This document shows positions 9,130 to 18,665 of a stretch of DNA of 64,000 nt, in pieces. Made by a program: the position numbers and the translations under genes. The stretch spans positions 62,001 to 126,000 of the forward strand of contig JANQGY010000019.1 in NCBI GenBank assembly GCA_028282845.1, written 5' to 3'. Under the pieces are notes generated by a model. It saw only the letters and a list, made by a program, of their open reading frames with translations, did no database searches and had not been told where the DNA came from. The DNA is from a bacterium. GTDB taxonomy: Bacteria > Fidelibacterota > Marinisomatia > Marinisomatales > JAHJCW01. Within the stretch, counting starts at the first letter, position 1. Every line of letters begins with the position of its first letter.

Positions 9130-10386
9130 TCATTCATCAGTTTCTACACGTTTTATTTTTGCGCCAAGCTGTACAAACTTTTCTTCAATTTTTTCATAAC
9201 CCCTGTCAATATGGTGAATATGACTGACTTCCGTAGTGCCCTTTGCCATTAGGCCGGCAAGGATTAAAGAAGCGCTTGCCCGAATATCGGTTGAGCGTAC
9301 AGGAGCTCCTATTAAATTCCCGACACCGCGCACAATTGCCGAATTACCCTCTACAGTTATATTGGCTCCCAAGCGATTCAATTCAGGAACATGACTAAAA
9401 CGATCATTATAAATTGTATCAGTAATGATTGAAGAACCGCGTGATTTGGTCATTAAGGCAATCCATTGTGCCTGCAGGTCAGTCGGGAAACCCGGATAAA
9501 CCGCAGTTGTAACATCAATGGCATCTAACTTTTTGGCTTGCTTCACACTTATTTTACTATCGTCAATATTGATATCACAGCCAACTTCCGTTAATTTTTC
9601 AATTACCGTACCTAAATGTTCCGGAATTGTATTCGTAAGCGTTATTTTGCCCAACGCTGCTCCCGCTATTAAAAAAGTGCCCGCTTCAATTCTATCCGGA
9701 ATAATCGTTATATCGACTGGATGCAAATTATCAACACCTTCAACTGTTATCTCTGTAGTTCCGATACCGTCAATTTTAGCGCCCATTGAAACTAAAAATT
9801 CACAAAGTTGAACAATCTCAGGCTCCTTGGCAGCATTCTCAACTAAAGTCTCGCCTTTGGCGGTAACCGCTGCCATAACGATATTACCGGTTGCCCCGAC
9901 AGAAGGAAAGTCAAATCGGACCTTGTTACCGATCAATTTTTTCGCTTTCGCAATTATATCCCCGCCTTCTAACTCGATTTTAGCGCCGAGCTTCTTTAAT
10001 CCATTTAAATGGTAGTCAACAGGACGTGGTCCCCAAGCGCAACCTCCCGGCAGCGATACTACCGCTTTTCCAAATCGAGCTACCAAGGGACCAAGTACGT
10101 AGAAGGAAGCCCGCATTTTATTAACTAAATCATAAGGGGCTATCGGATTTTTTACAAATCCGGAATCAACTATCATTTCATTATTGGCAAATAGGATTTT
10201 TGCTCCGATCACTTCCATCAATTCTGCCATTGTCCTCGTGTCACGGAGGTCAGGAACTTGCTTAATCTTTACTGTACCATCGACAAGCAACGATGCCGCC
10301 ATAACCGGCAATACCGCATTTTTTGCCCCGCTTATTTTGACTTCACCATTAAGATGATGTCCCCCATCTATAATTAATTTTTGCAT
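9130..10386 (-). CDS. murA: UDP-N-acetylglucosamine 1-carboxyvinyltransferase (MurA)
   Basis: The first committed step of peptidoglycan synthesis: transfer of enolpyruvate from PEP to UDP-GlcNAc. The 418-residue length is standard. The N-terminal ISGAKNAVLPVMAA motif and the catalytic loop LPGGCAWGPRPVDYH (Cys116) are intact. That cysteine is the residue attacked by fosfomycin in most bacteria; lineages with Asp there are resistant, so this protein would be predicted sensitive. It sits six bases before recN in the same direction, and trkA follows after 59 bases. Confidence 0.96.
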   Translation of the reverse strand: MQKLIIDGGHHLNGEVKISGAKNAVLPVMAASLLVDGTVKIKQVPDLRDTRTMAELMEVIGAKILFANNEMIVDSGFVKNPIAPYDLVNKMRASFYVLGPLVARFGKAVVSLPGGCAWGPRPVDYHLNGLKKLGAKIELEGGDIIAKAKKLIGNKVRFDFPSVGATGNIVMAAVTAKGETLVENAAKEPEIVQLCEFLVSMGAKIDGIGTTEITVEGVDNLHPVDITIIPDRIEAGTFLIAGAALGKITLTNTIPEHLGTVIEKLTEVGCDINIDDSKISVKQAKKLDAIDVTTAVYPGFPTDLQAQWIALMTKSRGSSIITDTIYNDRFSHVPELNRLGANITVEGNSAIVRGVGNLIGAPVRSTDIRASASLILAGLMAKGTTEVSHIHHIDRGYEKIEEKFVQLGAKIKRVETDE

Positions 10387-10392
10387 TATATT

Positions 10393-11985
10393 TTAATTTG
10401 TAATACTTGAAGTTAGCTCATTTATTACTTTTCTTTTACTCTCATCGTCAAGGTAATTTACTTTTACATAAGTATTTTGGCTATCCACTAATTTTTCAAC
10501 ATGCAGATGATTAGTTGACAGTCGTGCTATCTGCGGAAGATGTGTGATGCAAATTACTTGTTTTGTTTTAGCAAGATTATGCAAGCTTTGGCCAACTTTT
10601 TCAGCGGCATTGCCCGATATTCCACTATCAATTTCATCAAATATCAGTGTAGCAACCGGATCATCTTTTTGAAACACGGTTTTTATTGCGAGCATAATTC
10701 TTGATATTTCGCCACCCGAAGCAATTTCAACTAACGGTTTTAATTTTTCTCCCGGATTAGCACTTAATAAGAATTGAATATTATCAATCCCTTTTTCTGT
10801 ACCTAAAACTTTTTTATCACTGAACTCAGTCATCGAATCATCAACTTCTTTTTGCGAGATCATTATCTCGAATCGGGCACCGGGCATATTTAGTTTACGC
10901 ATCTCCTCAACAATAGATTCCGATAAACCACCTGCCTTGGTAACCCTAACGTTATGAATATCTACAGCCGTTTGATTATAAGAATCTTTTTCAGCATTAA
11001 TAATTTTTTCCAATTCTATTATTTCAGTGTCAATCGAACTATAACCTTTCAGTTTATCGGAGATGTCTAATTCAGTATCAAGTATGGATTCGATCGAACC
11101 ACCATATTTTCTTTTTAAACTGTCAATCGCTCCTAAGCGATCCTGAACTTCAGTTAGACGTGCCTTATCATGATCAAGACCATTTAAATATTCATTTAGA
11201 CTAATTGATGTTTCCTGCATGTTTACAATTGATGTTCTTAGTAACTCAGCATATTCTTTGATCTGTTCGTCAATTTGTTCCAATCTTTCCAATTCTTTCA
11301 ATGCCATCGAACCGCGATTATAAATTGCCTCATCATCATCAGTCAGATCCCGCGTTACTCGTTGAATGGTTTCCGCAATTTCATCAAGATGTTTCAGTTT
11401 GCTCAGTTCATTTTCCAATTCAACATCTTCATTAAGAATCGGATTAATTGCTTGAATTTCAGTCAATTGAAAATTCATCAACTCAATCTGTTGTTCAGCA
11501 ATCTGTTTTTTTTCAATTAACCTTTCTAATTCTTTTTCTTTTGACTTAATTGAGTTAAAGATACTCGTACAATTTTTTACCTTTTCTTCCAATCCGCAAT
11601 AAGCATCCAAATAATCTATGTGCGATTCTTCATTCATGATAAATTGTTGTTCGTGTTGACCATGGAAATCCACCAATAAATTACAAGCAAGACGAAAATT
11701 ACTTTCGGTAAGCGGCTCGTCATCAACAAAGGATTTTGTTCGACCGCTTTTATTTATAATGCGACGATAATATTTGTTATTGATCTCAGTCTCAACTATT
11801 GCCTTATCCGATCTACTTCTTACCATTGTTTTAGAGGTTTTCCCTCCCAACGAAATGTTCAAAGCCTGCAATAGGAGTGATTTTCCCGCACCGGTTTCGC
11901 CGGTAATAACCGTGAAACCATCTTTTAGAGCAAGATTAATTTCATCTAATATTGCAAAATCTTTAATGAACAGATTTTTTATCAT
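10393..11985 (-). CDS. recN: DNA repair ATPase RecN
   Basis: An SMC-like repair protein of 530 residues. The N-terminal head carries the Walker A loop GETGAGKS (residues 29-36) and the RecN-specific FHGQHEQQ. The middle is a long coiled coil (about 150-370). The C-terminal head has the ABC signature SGGEISRIMLAIK and Walker B TLIFDEIDSGISG, followed by the His-loop ITHLPQIA. It acts in double-strand-break repair. It is slightly shorter than the E. coli protein in the coiled coil. Its start overlaps the end of the VanZ-like gene by 23 bases. Confidence 0.95.
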   Translation of the reverse strand: MIKNLFIKDFAILDEINLALKDGFTVITGETGAGKSLLLQALNISLGGKTSKTMVRSRSDKAIVETEINNKYYRRIINKSGRTKSFVDDEPLTESNFRLACNLLVDFHGQHEQQFIMNEESHIDYLDAYCGLEEKVKNCTSIFNSIKSKEKELERLIEKKQIAEQQIELMNFQLTEIQAINPILNEDVELENELSKLKHLDEIAETIQRVTRDLTDDDEAIYNRGSMALKELERLEQIDEQIKEYAELLRTSIVNMQETSISLNEYLNGLDHDKARLTEVQDRLGAIDSLKRKYGGSIESILDTELDISDKLKGYSSIDTEIIELEKIINAEKDSYNQTAVDIHNVRVTKAGGLSESIVEEMRKLNMPGARFEIMISQKEVDDSMTEFSDKKVLGTEKGIDNIQFLLSANPGEKLKPLVEIASGGEISRIMLAIKTVFQKDDPVATLIFDEIDSGISGNAAEKVGQSLHNLAKTKQVICITHLPQIARLSTNHLHVEKLVDSQNTYVKVNYLDDESKRKVINELTSSITN

Positions 11986-12334
11986 CGGATATAATTAAAT
12001 ATTTATAGGACAAAAAACTACCTGTGATCAGTCCAGCCGTATTTGCAATTGCATCATACACACTGGCATACCGACCGGCAACATAACATTGCAGGAACTC
12101 AATTAATGCTCCAAATGTTGTACCAATAATTACTATTAAAAATATCTTAGCAAGGTTTGGTGCCTTAATTGCATTTATAAATAAAAAAGCAAATATTACA
12201 TATTCGGTAAAATGCAAAAACTTATCCATTCCGATAATGTTATCAATCGGAAATCTTGCTCCGCGCAACAGATGTACTATTACCATTAAAGTTGCGTAAA
12301 TAACCAATAAATATACAAAGTGCTTTCTATTCAT
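11963..12334 (-). CDS. VanZ-like family membrane protein
   Basis: A 123-residue protein with about four hydrophobic segments. The pattern MDKFLHFTEYVIFAFLF followed by EFLQCYVAGRYASVYDAIAN matches the VanZ-like/teicoplanin-resistance family (conserved D-K-x-x-H and E-x-x-Q...R...D-x-x-N residues). The family is widespread and mostly uncharacterised; the name does not mean glycopeptide resistance. It overlaps nnr upstream by eight bases and recN downstream by 23 bases, so it is a firm member of the operon. Confidence 0.82.
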   Translation of the reverse strand: MNRKHFVYLLVIYATLMVIVHLLRGARFPIDNIIGMDKFLHFTEYVIFAFLFINAIKAPNLAKIFLIVIIGTTFGALIEFLQCYVAGRYASVYDAIANTAGLITGSFLSYKYLIISDDKKSVH

Positions 12335-13847
12335 ATTCCTTTAGAACCATTGGCAGATACTCGGTAATATCCGATGCGATTAATCCCCGCAATCCTTTAT
12401 CCTCACTAACAAGATCGGCTGCTTTACCATGCACATAAACTCCCAACTCGGCAGCAATTTGCGGAGGTATTCCCTGCGCTGCAAAGCTTGCAATAATTCC
12501 TGATAATACATCACCGGTACCACCGGTTGCCATACCTTGATTGCCGGTTGTATTAACAATAATTTCATTTTTATTGGCAATAAAAGTTGGAGCATTTTTT
12601 GCGACCAATGTACAACTATATTCATTCGAAAATATCTCAATATTCTCTAAAAGATTGGTTTTTATCCCGCCTAAATCCTTTTTTATTAATCGCCCGAATT
12701 CACCAAAATGTGGTGTAATAATTAAATCGGATTTGATGGCATTTAATAAATCCAAATTGTCAGTAAAGATATTGAGTGCATCGGCATCAATTACCAACGG
12801 TTTATTGAAAGAGGTAATAATTTTCTCGACCAATTTAAGTGTAGAACCATAATTCCCCAAGCCGGGACCAATCAGCAATACATCAGCCCAATCGAAATAT
12901 TTTTCGATATCCTTATAATTATTGGCAGTTAAACATCCCGAATCATTGTCTTCCACTGCTATTGTTAAACCTTCGATTATATTTGATTCGTAAACAGTGC
13001 TGATTGATTTTGGCGCAACTGTTGCGACTAATCCAGCTCCGCTTCGAATAGCGGCATTACTCGCTAATATTGCCGCACCGGTCATACCCCTTGATCCGGC
13101 GATGACCAATACTTTACCTTGCTGATGTTTATATGTTGAAACATTCGGCGCTTTCAAATATTGAAATGCCAATTCCTCACCAGTGGTACGGTATTTAGCA
13201 TTAGGTAGGTCATCATAGATATCAGGAAACCCAATATCAGCACAGATTATTTCACCGCAATGCAAATGTGCCGGCTGTATGAGCAAACCAACTTTTGTGT
13301 ATCCCATCGTAACTGTTAAATCCGCTTTAATCGCAGATGGCGAGACCAAACCATTGTTTGCGTTAACTCCGCTTGGTACATCAATTGCAAGTACCAAAGC
13401 ATTTTGATTCTTTATTAATTTAGTAATTTTAGAAATCGGATCGTTTAATTCACCGCTGAAACCGGTGCCAAGTATAGCATCTATAATTAGATCATATTTA
13501 TTGTTTTGGAAATTCGATACATTTTTTACAGGAATTTTTTTAGCTAAACATTGGTCATAAAAGTGCTTCGCATCACCACTAATTGATTTTTCATCAAAGA
13601 TCACAAAAATATCGATTAAAAAACCTTTGTCATTTAAATCTACAGCTGCTTTATAACCATCGCCGGCATTATTTCCTTTACCACAAATAATTGCAATGCG
13701 AGGATTTTTTACATTGGAAATCATATTATTAGCATATTCAGCGACGATCTCACCTGCTTTACCCATCAGATCAATTCCGGGAATTCCCATTTTGTTAATT
13801 GCAATATTGTCTAATTCCCGTGATTGTTTTACTGTCAATAATTTCAC
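12327..13847 (-). CDS. nnr: Bifunctional NAD(P)H-hydrate epimerase / ADP-dependent dehydratase
   Basis: A fusion of 506 residues that repairs hydrated NAD(P)H. Residues 1-215 are the YjeF-N epimerase domain (GKGNNAGDGYKAA nucleotide-binding loop, DAILGTGFSG). Residues about 225-506 are the ribokinase-like dehydratase domain (VIAGSRGMTGAAIL, GPGLG, VIDADALN, TPHFGEFGRL and the catalytic GTGDVLSGIIA). The domain order is as in E. coli YjeF. The stop overlaps the start of the VanZ-like gene, and its start overlaps the acpS stop by four bases. Confidence 0.94.
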   Translation of the reverse strand: MKLLTVKQSRELDNIAINKMGIPGIDLMGKAGEIVAEYANNMISNVKNPRIAIICGKGNNAGDGYKAAVDLNDKGFLIDIFVIFDEKSISGDAKHFYDQCLAKKIPVKNVSNFQNNKYDLIIDAILGTGFSGELNDPISKITKLIKNQNALVLAIDVPSGVNANNGLVSPSAIKADLTVTMGYTKVGLLIQPAHLHCGEIICADIGFPDIYDDLPNAKYRTTGEELAFQYLKAPNVSTYKHQQGKVLVIAGSRGMTGAAILASNAAIRSGAGLVATVAPKSISTVYESNIIEGLTIAVEDNDSGCLTANNYKDIEKYFDWADVLLIGPGLGNYGSTLKLVEKIITSFNKPLVIDADALNIFTDNLDLLNAIKSDLIITPHFGEFGRLIKKDLGGIKTNLLENIEIFSNEYSCTLVAKNAPTFIANKNEIIVNTTGNQGMATGGTGDVLSGIIASFAAQGIPPQIAAELGVYVHGKAADLVSEDKGLRGLIASDITEYLPMVLKEYE

Positions 13848-14218
13848 GTTAATATCTCCAATAGGGCAAATGCAACGGCATTATCATCGGTGTGCGAAAT
13901 AGATACTTTACAATTATATTTAAAATCTAACTGCATATTTAAATTTACTTCCGGGCAACGATTTTTGCCCGATATTATTTCGATGGATTGCATTGGTACT
14001 GATTCTACAAATTCCGAGGACAATAATGCTTTTGTAACAGCTTCTTTCGCCGCAAAACGACCGGCGTAATGGATCAACGGATATTTTTTAGCGGAACAAT
14101 ATTCTATTTCGTGGACTGTAAAAATGCGATCAATGAATCCTTTGCCCGTATCTGCATCAATACTTTTCTTTATTCTTGGAACGGAAACAATGTCCGCCCC
14201 AATAAATATATCAGGCAC
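13844..14218 (-). CDS. acpS: Holo-[acyl-carrier-protein] synthase
   Basis: The 124-residue phosphopantetheinyl transferase that loads the prosthetic arm onto acyl carrier protein. The first conserved block is IGADIVSVPRIKKS, with the metal-binding Asp9. The second is GRFAAKEAVTKAL, with the catalytic Glu. The C-terminal block VSISHTDDNAVAFALL is also present. It overlaps nnr by four bases and the HAD gene by eight, in the frequently seen acpS-nnr order. Confidence 0.94.
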   Translation of the reverse strand: MPDIFIGADIVSVPRIKKSIDADTGKGFIDRIFTVHEIEYCSAKKYPLIHYAGRFAAKEAVTKALLSSEFVESVPMQSIEIISGKNRCPEVNLNMQLDFKYNCKVSISHTDDNAVAFALLEILT

Positions 14219-14894
14219 TATTTAACTCATTGATAATATTTATGATCTCGTATATGTCATCAACTTCCCAATCAGCGCCGGAATTTTCTATTTCAAACGT
14301 ATCGCCGTAACGGGCGAAAATAGTTTTTATTCCAACCTGACTTGCCCCAACAACATCCCGTTCCGGCCAATCGCCGATCATAAGAGTTTCTTCAGGCTTG
14401 ACACTAAGTTTTTCCAAAGCCATTTTAAAAGGTATGGGCGATGGTTTTCGTACTTTTGTATCATCGTAGGTCAAAACCACATCAAATACGTGATGTAAAT
14501 TCAAATAGTAAATCCGCATCCACGCTTCACGACTTGGCGCATCTGATACCACAGCAATTTTAATGCCGTGCTTTATCAGATAGATTAATGTTCGACGTAC
14601 ATTAGGATACACCGACAAAGTAGCTTCTTTCGCTCGGCGATAGGCGACAATAGCAGCTGCCAAAAGTTTATTATCAGATTGTCCAATTGTATTCTTGATA
14701 AAATCATCAAATACTAAACGATACTCCCAACCCTTTTCGCGATAAATTTCAAATATGTCTTGATAGGCTTTTTCCTCATCATAATCAAGGCCGGCTTCAA
14801 TCATCGCACCTATTGAAGCACGAACACCCTGCTCCTTCATTTTTTGAAAGTCGAGCAGGGTGTTGTCAAGGTCAAATATTACCGCCTTGATCAT
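14211..14894 (-). CDS. HAD-superfamily hydrolase
   Basis: A 227-residue Rossmann-like phosphatase. Motif I is VIFDLDNTLLDF (nucleophile Asp8 and acid Asp10), motif II is VVSDAPSREAW, the motif III lysine is in KVRKPSPIPFKMAL, and motif IV is MIGDWPERDVVGA. A helical C1 cap occupies roughly residues 20-85. The closest style is the YjjG/phosphoglycolate phosphatase group, but the substrate cannot be assigned. The gene overlaps acpS by eight bases and follows the TPR gene by 14. Confidence 0.88.
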   Translation of the reverse strand: MIKAVIFDLDNTLLDFQKMKEQGVRASIGAMIEAGLDYDEEKAYQDIFEIYREKGWEYRLVFDDFIKNTIGQSDNKLLAAAIVAYRRAKEATLSVYPNVRRTLIYLIKHGIKIAVVSDAPSREAWMRIYYLNLHHVFDVVLTYDDTKVRKPSPIPFKMALEKLSVKPEETLMIGDWPERDVVGASQVGIKTIFARYGDTFEIENSGADWEVDDIYEIINIINELNSA

Positions 14895-14908
14895 ATTAAC
14901 ATATTTGG

Positions 14909-16228
14909 TTAATTCTCGTATCTGTGAGGATTACGAATTTTATCCATCTCATGTTCAGCAAAAGTTTTCCATGTGCGGTCCGAACGAGCTTTATCCAAAG
15001 CGTTTAGTGCAGCGGTTTTATTACCGGAACCGGTACAATATTCAGCAATACCTAATTCAACCCAGGCACCGCCAAATTTGTCAGACAGGTCTAACGATTT
15101 ACGGGCTGCTACCTTTGCTTCTTCGCAATTACCTAAAATATTATTTACCTGAGCAATTCTGTACCATGCTTTCGAATCACTACGATCTAATGCAGTTGCT
15201 AATTCCAAATTAACCAAGGCTTGTTCGTATTCTTGTCGGTCAATATTTATTGCAGCCAAAGTAATATATGGTTTGGCATAGGATGGATCGGCTTGAATCG
15301 CCTGCTGACACGAAGATTTCGCCTTTTCAATTTGATTGGATTTATAGTAAATATCGCCCATAGCACAAAAGGCTTTGGCATAACCGGGATTTATCTCGAC
15401 CGACTTTTGGAAAGCAGCTAAGGCACCGTTATCATCACCATTGCTGCGCTTGGCAATACCTAATCCGTACCAACCCTGATAAAAATCAGGTTTAGCCTCA
15501 ACTGATTTGTCATAAGATGATATAGCTCCTCTTAAATTCTTGAGTCGTGTCTGTACAACTCCAAGTTGATAATGAGCTTGATAAAATGAATCATCAATTG
15601 CTACTACCTTATTGTAGAAATCAAGAGCTGTAGAATAATCGCGACGGCGATAGTTATTATTGCCTTCATTAAACATTCTTCCGGCCACACTTTTTAATGA
15701 CTGTTGGCTCTTGTCGTGATTCGGATTTACATCCAAAGCATTATTAAAATATTGGACGGCAGAATCATAATCTTCTTGACGAAGTTTTACGATTCCAATA
15801 CTGTAAATGGCTTCGGTCATATAAGGATATCTTTCGATAACTTGAGAATAGGAATTAACTGAATTTTCATATTCACCGGCATCGAGTTCACGAGCTCCTT
15901 GAGACATAAATTTGTTAATCTCATTTAATTCGTTATATTCCTTTCGATATTCTTCATTTTCAGGTTCAATATCAATTGCCTGACGCAATAACTCTTTAGT
16001 TTTGTCCATTTCGCCATTTCTGACACTGATATGAGCTAACTGTACTAAAGCAGGAGCAAAATCAGCCTGAATTGCAATCGCATTCGTTAGTAATTCTTCG
16101 GCTTCTTCCCACTCACCATTTTCAAGGGCTTCAACACCGCTTTCGTACAGTTTATTTAAATCATCACTCTGTGGATATAGTAATCCGACAAATAGGCAAA
16201 ATACTAATAGTGATTTAATAGTTTTCAT
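14909..16228 (-). CDS. Secreted tetratricopeptide-repeat protein
   Basis: A signal peptide (residues about 1-20, MKTIKSLLVFCLFVGLLYPQ) precedes about ten TPR units that fill almost the whole 439 residues, for example GWYGLGIAKRSNGDDNGALA and AFCAMGDIYYKSNQIEKAKS. There is no enzymatic domain. Such proteins scaffold envelope complexes. It is separated from secG by the tRNA-Leu gene and leads into the HAD-acpS operon, with which it may be transcribed. No specific partner can be named. Confidence 0.85.
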   Translation of the reverse strand: MKTIKSLLVFCLFVGLLYPQSDDLNKLYESGVEALENGEWEEAEELLTNAIAIQADFAPALVQLAHISVRNGEMDKTKELLRQAIDIEPENEEYRKEYNELNEINKFMSQGARELDAGEYENSVNSYSQVIERYPYMTEAIYSIGIVKLRQEDYDSAVQYFNNALDVNPNHDKSQQSLKSVAGRMFNEGNNNYRRRDYSTALDFYNKVVAIDDSFYQAHYQLGVVQTRLKNLRGAISSYDKSVEAKPDFYQGWYGLGIAKRSNGDDNGALAAFQKSVEINPGYAKAFCAMGDIYYKSNQIEKAKSSCQQAIQADPSYAKPYITLAAINIDRQEYEQALVNLELATALDRSDSKAWYRIAQVNNILGNCEEAKVAARKSLDLSDKFGGAWVELGIAEYCTGSGNKTAALNALDKARSDRTWKTFAEHEMDKIRNPHRYEN

Positions 16229-16256
16229 TTATCAAACTCTCCTTTCATCAATTCTG

Positions 16257-16339
16257 TGCCGAAGGCGGGACTCGAACCCGCACCTCCATAGGAGACTACC
16301 CCCTCAAGATAGCGTGTCTACCAGTTCCACCACTTCGGC
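16257..16339 (-). tRNA. tRNA-Leu (GAG)
   Basis: An 83-base class II tRNA read on the minus strand. The acceptor stem GCCGAAG pairs with CTTCGGC, with discriminator A. The D arm is TGGTGGAACTGGTAGACA-like. The anticodon stem is CTATC/GGTAG with loop TTGAGGG, giving anticodon GAG. A variable arm and a GGTTCGAGTCC T loop follow. CCA is not encoded, so it must be added by tRNA nucleotidyltransferase. The gene sits between secG and the TPR gene. Confidence 0.96.
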
Positions 16340-16346
16340 TTAATAA

Positions 16347-16691
16347 TTATTCATTTTCATCTTCATCCAACGGTAATGACGCCGGCAAAGAAAGATCAGC
16401 CCCCGGTGTTATACTTTGGCTATCAGCCTCTTGTTTCAATATTGATTCAGGCTCGCTCGATGGCGGCGCGCTTATCAAACTGATTACTAAAGCTAATCCT
16501 AAAAATATAACAGCTAAATAAGTTGTTAGTTTACTCAAAAAAGTACCGGCACCACGCCCACCCAAAAGAGCACTTGTGGTATTACTGCCAAAAGTACCGG
16601 ACAAGCCACCCCCCTGACTGGCTTGCATCAATATGACTACAATCAATAATACACTAATGATTGTGTGTATAATTATTAAAAATGCTTGCAC
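16347..16691 (-). CDS. secG: Preprotein translocase subunit SecG
   Basis: A small two-helix membrane protein of 114 residues. The first membrane segment is residues about 4-22, and the conserved cytosolic loop contains VILMQASQGGGLSGTFGS and a GGRGAGTFLSKLT segment. The second membrane segment is about 56-74, with an acidic C-terminal tail. SecG assists SecYE during protein export. It is four bases downstream of tpiA, the usual tpiA-secG-tRNA-Leu arrangement of many bacteria. Confidence 0.95.
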   Translation of the reverse strand: MQAFLIIIHTIISVLLIVVILMQASQGGGLSGTFGSNTTSALLGGRGAGTFLSKLTTYLAVIFLGLALVISLISAPPSSEPESILKQEADSQSITPGADLSLPASLPLDEDENE

Positions 16692-16694
16692 GAC

Positions 16695-17462
16695 TTAACC
16701 TTCTAATATTCCTTTAACTTCTAAAATAATTTCTTTAAATGAATCAATGTTCAAACTTGCTCCACCAATTAAAAATCCATTTACATCCTTAATTTCAAAT
16801 AATTCCGCCGCATTATTCGGTTTTACCGAACCTCCATATAAAATCGCTGTTTGATCAGCCACATCCCTAGTGTACAAATCAGCTAAAATTTCTCTCACCC
16901 AATTATGCGCCTCTTTGACCTGCACCGTATTAGCAGTTTCACCGGTACCAATCGCCCAAACCGGTTCATAAGCTATCATAACATTACTAATATTATCGAT
17001 ATTATTTAGCCCCTTCTGCAATTGGGTTTCTAGAACCTTTTTGGTCTCATTCCGTTTACGCTGTTCCAAAGTCTCACCGATACAAAGGATTGGCTTCAAT
17101 TCGCCATCCAAAACAGCGGATACTTTTTGATTAATCCATTCATCGGTTTCACCGAAAATATGTCTTCTTTCCGAATGTCCTACTATTATATAATCAACTC
17201 CCGTTTCAGCTAACATAGGACCTGATATTTCACCGGTATAAGCACCTTCGCTCTCCCAATGGCAATTTTGAGCACCCAATTTATATGGAGAATTTCGCAA
17301 AATAACATCAATGTTAAATAACGCCGGAAAAGGCGGACAAAATATAACTTCCACATCGTCTATTTTCAACATCAAATTATTGAATTCCTCAATGAATTTG
17401 CGCCCTTCACCGGGTGTTTTATACATTTTCCAATTTCCGGCAACTATTCCTTTTTTATTCAT
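16695..17462 (-). CDS. tpiA: Triosephosphate isomerase
   Basis: A glycolytic enzyme of 255 residues that interconverts dihydroxyacetone phosphate and glyceraldehyde-3-phosphate. The N-terminal GNWKMYKT holds the substrate Asn and Lys (10 and 12). The catalytic His96 lies in VGHSERR and the catalytic Glu166 in AYEPVWAIGTGETA. The phosphate loop LYGGSVKP is intact. Its ATG abuts the pgk stop codon with no gap, so the two are translationally linked. Confidence 0.97.
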   Translation of the reverse strand: MNKKGIVAGNWKMYKTPGEGRKFIEEFNNLMLKIDDVEVIFCPPFPALFNIDVILRNSPYKLGAQNCHWESEGAYTGEISGPMLAETGVDYIIVGHSERRHIFGETDEWINQKVSAVLDGELKPILCIGETLEQRKRNETKKVLETQLQKGLNNIDNISNVMIAYEPVWAIGTGETANTVQVKEAHNWVREILADLYTRDVADQTAILYGGSVKPNNAAELFEIKDVNGFLIGGASLNIDSFKEIILEVKGILEG

Positions 17463-18650
17463 TTATCCCTCCAATGCTTCAACTGATGGTAATCTATTTC
17501 CCGAAAGCAATTCCAACGATGCACCGCCGCCGGTTGACACATGCGACATTTTGTCTATCATACTATATTTTTTTACCGCAGCAGCCGTATCGCCACCGCC
17601 GACAATAACCACGCTGCCATTCTCTTTTGCTTCACTCATTACTTTAGCAATTGCTAAAGTTCCGGCATTGAAAACCTCTTTTTCAAAAACACCCATCGGT
17701 CCGTTCCAAATGATAGTTTTTGAATTCATTAATACTTTTGAAAATTGCGTGATGGTATCTTCGCCAATATCAAATCCTGCTAAATCTTTGGGAATTGCTT
17801 CCATTTTATATTCTTTTACATTGTCTTTATCATCGATGCTCTTTGCAGCAACGACATCAATTGGGAAATTAATTTTTTTCCGCATCTTTTCACTTTTTTC
17901 AATTATCGTTTTTGCTGTTTTTAACATTGATTCCTCTACTAATGATCCACCGACATCCATTCCCATAGCTTTTAAGAAAGTGAACGCCATTCCACCTCCG
18001 ATGATAATATTATCCGCTTCATCAATAAACTTATTAATAAGCTTTAATTTTGTATCAATTTTTGCTCCACCTAACACAATTGTCATTGGTCGCTCGGGTT
18101 TTTTTATGACCGTACTTAGATATTGTAACTCTTTTTCGAATAAATATCCGATTCCTTTATACAGAAAATACTTGGATACACCGACATTAGAGGCATGTGG
18201 GCGGTGGGCAGTCCCAAAGGCATCATTAATAAATATTTCACCATGTTTCGCCAATAGCTCACTGAATTTGGGATCATTATCGGTTTCTTCATTGTAGAAG
18301 CGCAAATTTTCCAATAAATGGATCTCGCCCGGCATCAGTCCGAGCGATACATCCCGCGCATCTTCCGAAACACAATCATCGGAAAACTTGACCGGCAATT
18401 CCACCAATTCTGCTAACTTTTCACCGACCGGTATTAAACTCAATTCCGGCTTTACTTGTCCTTTTGGTCTTCCAAGATGTGACATGATAACAACTGATGC
18501 ACCGGAGTCCAAACATTTATTGATCGTGGGTAAAGCCATCCGAATGCGAAAATCATCGGTTACGACACCATCTTCCAACGGCACATTAAAATCAACTCTT
18601 ATCAGTACTCTTTTATTCTTGAGATCAAAATTATTAATTGTCTTTAACAA
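17463..18650 (-). CDS. pgk: Phosphoglycerate kinase
   Basis: The 395-residue glycolytic kinase that transfers phosphate from 1,3-bisphosphoglycerate to ADP. The N-terminal substrate signature RVDFNVPLEDG, the SHLGRPKG loop and the nucleotide-binding GGGDTAAAVKKY and STGGGASLELL blocks are all present. The length is standard. It lies 15 bases after comF and directly before tpiA and secG. A long open frame on the opposite strand here (17,311-18,297) is a codon-bias shadow. Confidence 0.97.
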   Translation of the reverse strand: MLKTINNFDLKNKRVLIRVDFNVPLEDGVVTDDFRIRMALPTINKCLDSGASVVIMSHLGRPKGQVKPELSLIPVGEKLAELVELPVKFSDDCVSEDARDVSLGLMPGEIHLLENLRFYNEETDNDPKFSELLAKHGEIFINDAFGTAHRPHASNVGVSKYFLYKGIGYLFEKELQYLSTVIKKPERPMTIVLGGAKIDTKLKLINKFIDEADNIIIGGGMAFTFLKAMGMDVGGSLVEESMLKTAKTIIEKSEKMRKKINFPIDVVAAKSIDDKDNVKEYKMEAIPKDLAGFDIGEDTITQFSKVLMNSKTIIWNGPMGVFEKEVFNAGTLAIAKVMSEAKENGSVVIVGGGDTAAAVKKYSMIDKMSHVSTGGGASLELLSGNRLPSVEALEG

Positions 18651-18665
18651 AATATTTTCTCCTTC

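Noticed and set aside
11963..12334. VanZ-like gene as a glycopeptide-resistance determinant
   Set aside because: The family is common in sensitive bacteria and there are no vanHAX-type genes around it.
17311..18297. A 328-codon plus-strand ORF opposite pgk
   Set aside because: It lies wholly across pgk and tpiA, which have complete catalytic motifs. It has no ribosome site, no domain and a Ser/Ile/Phe-rich composition typical of antisense shadow frames.
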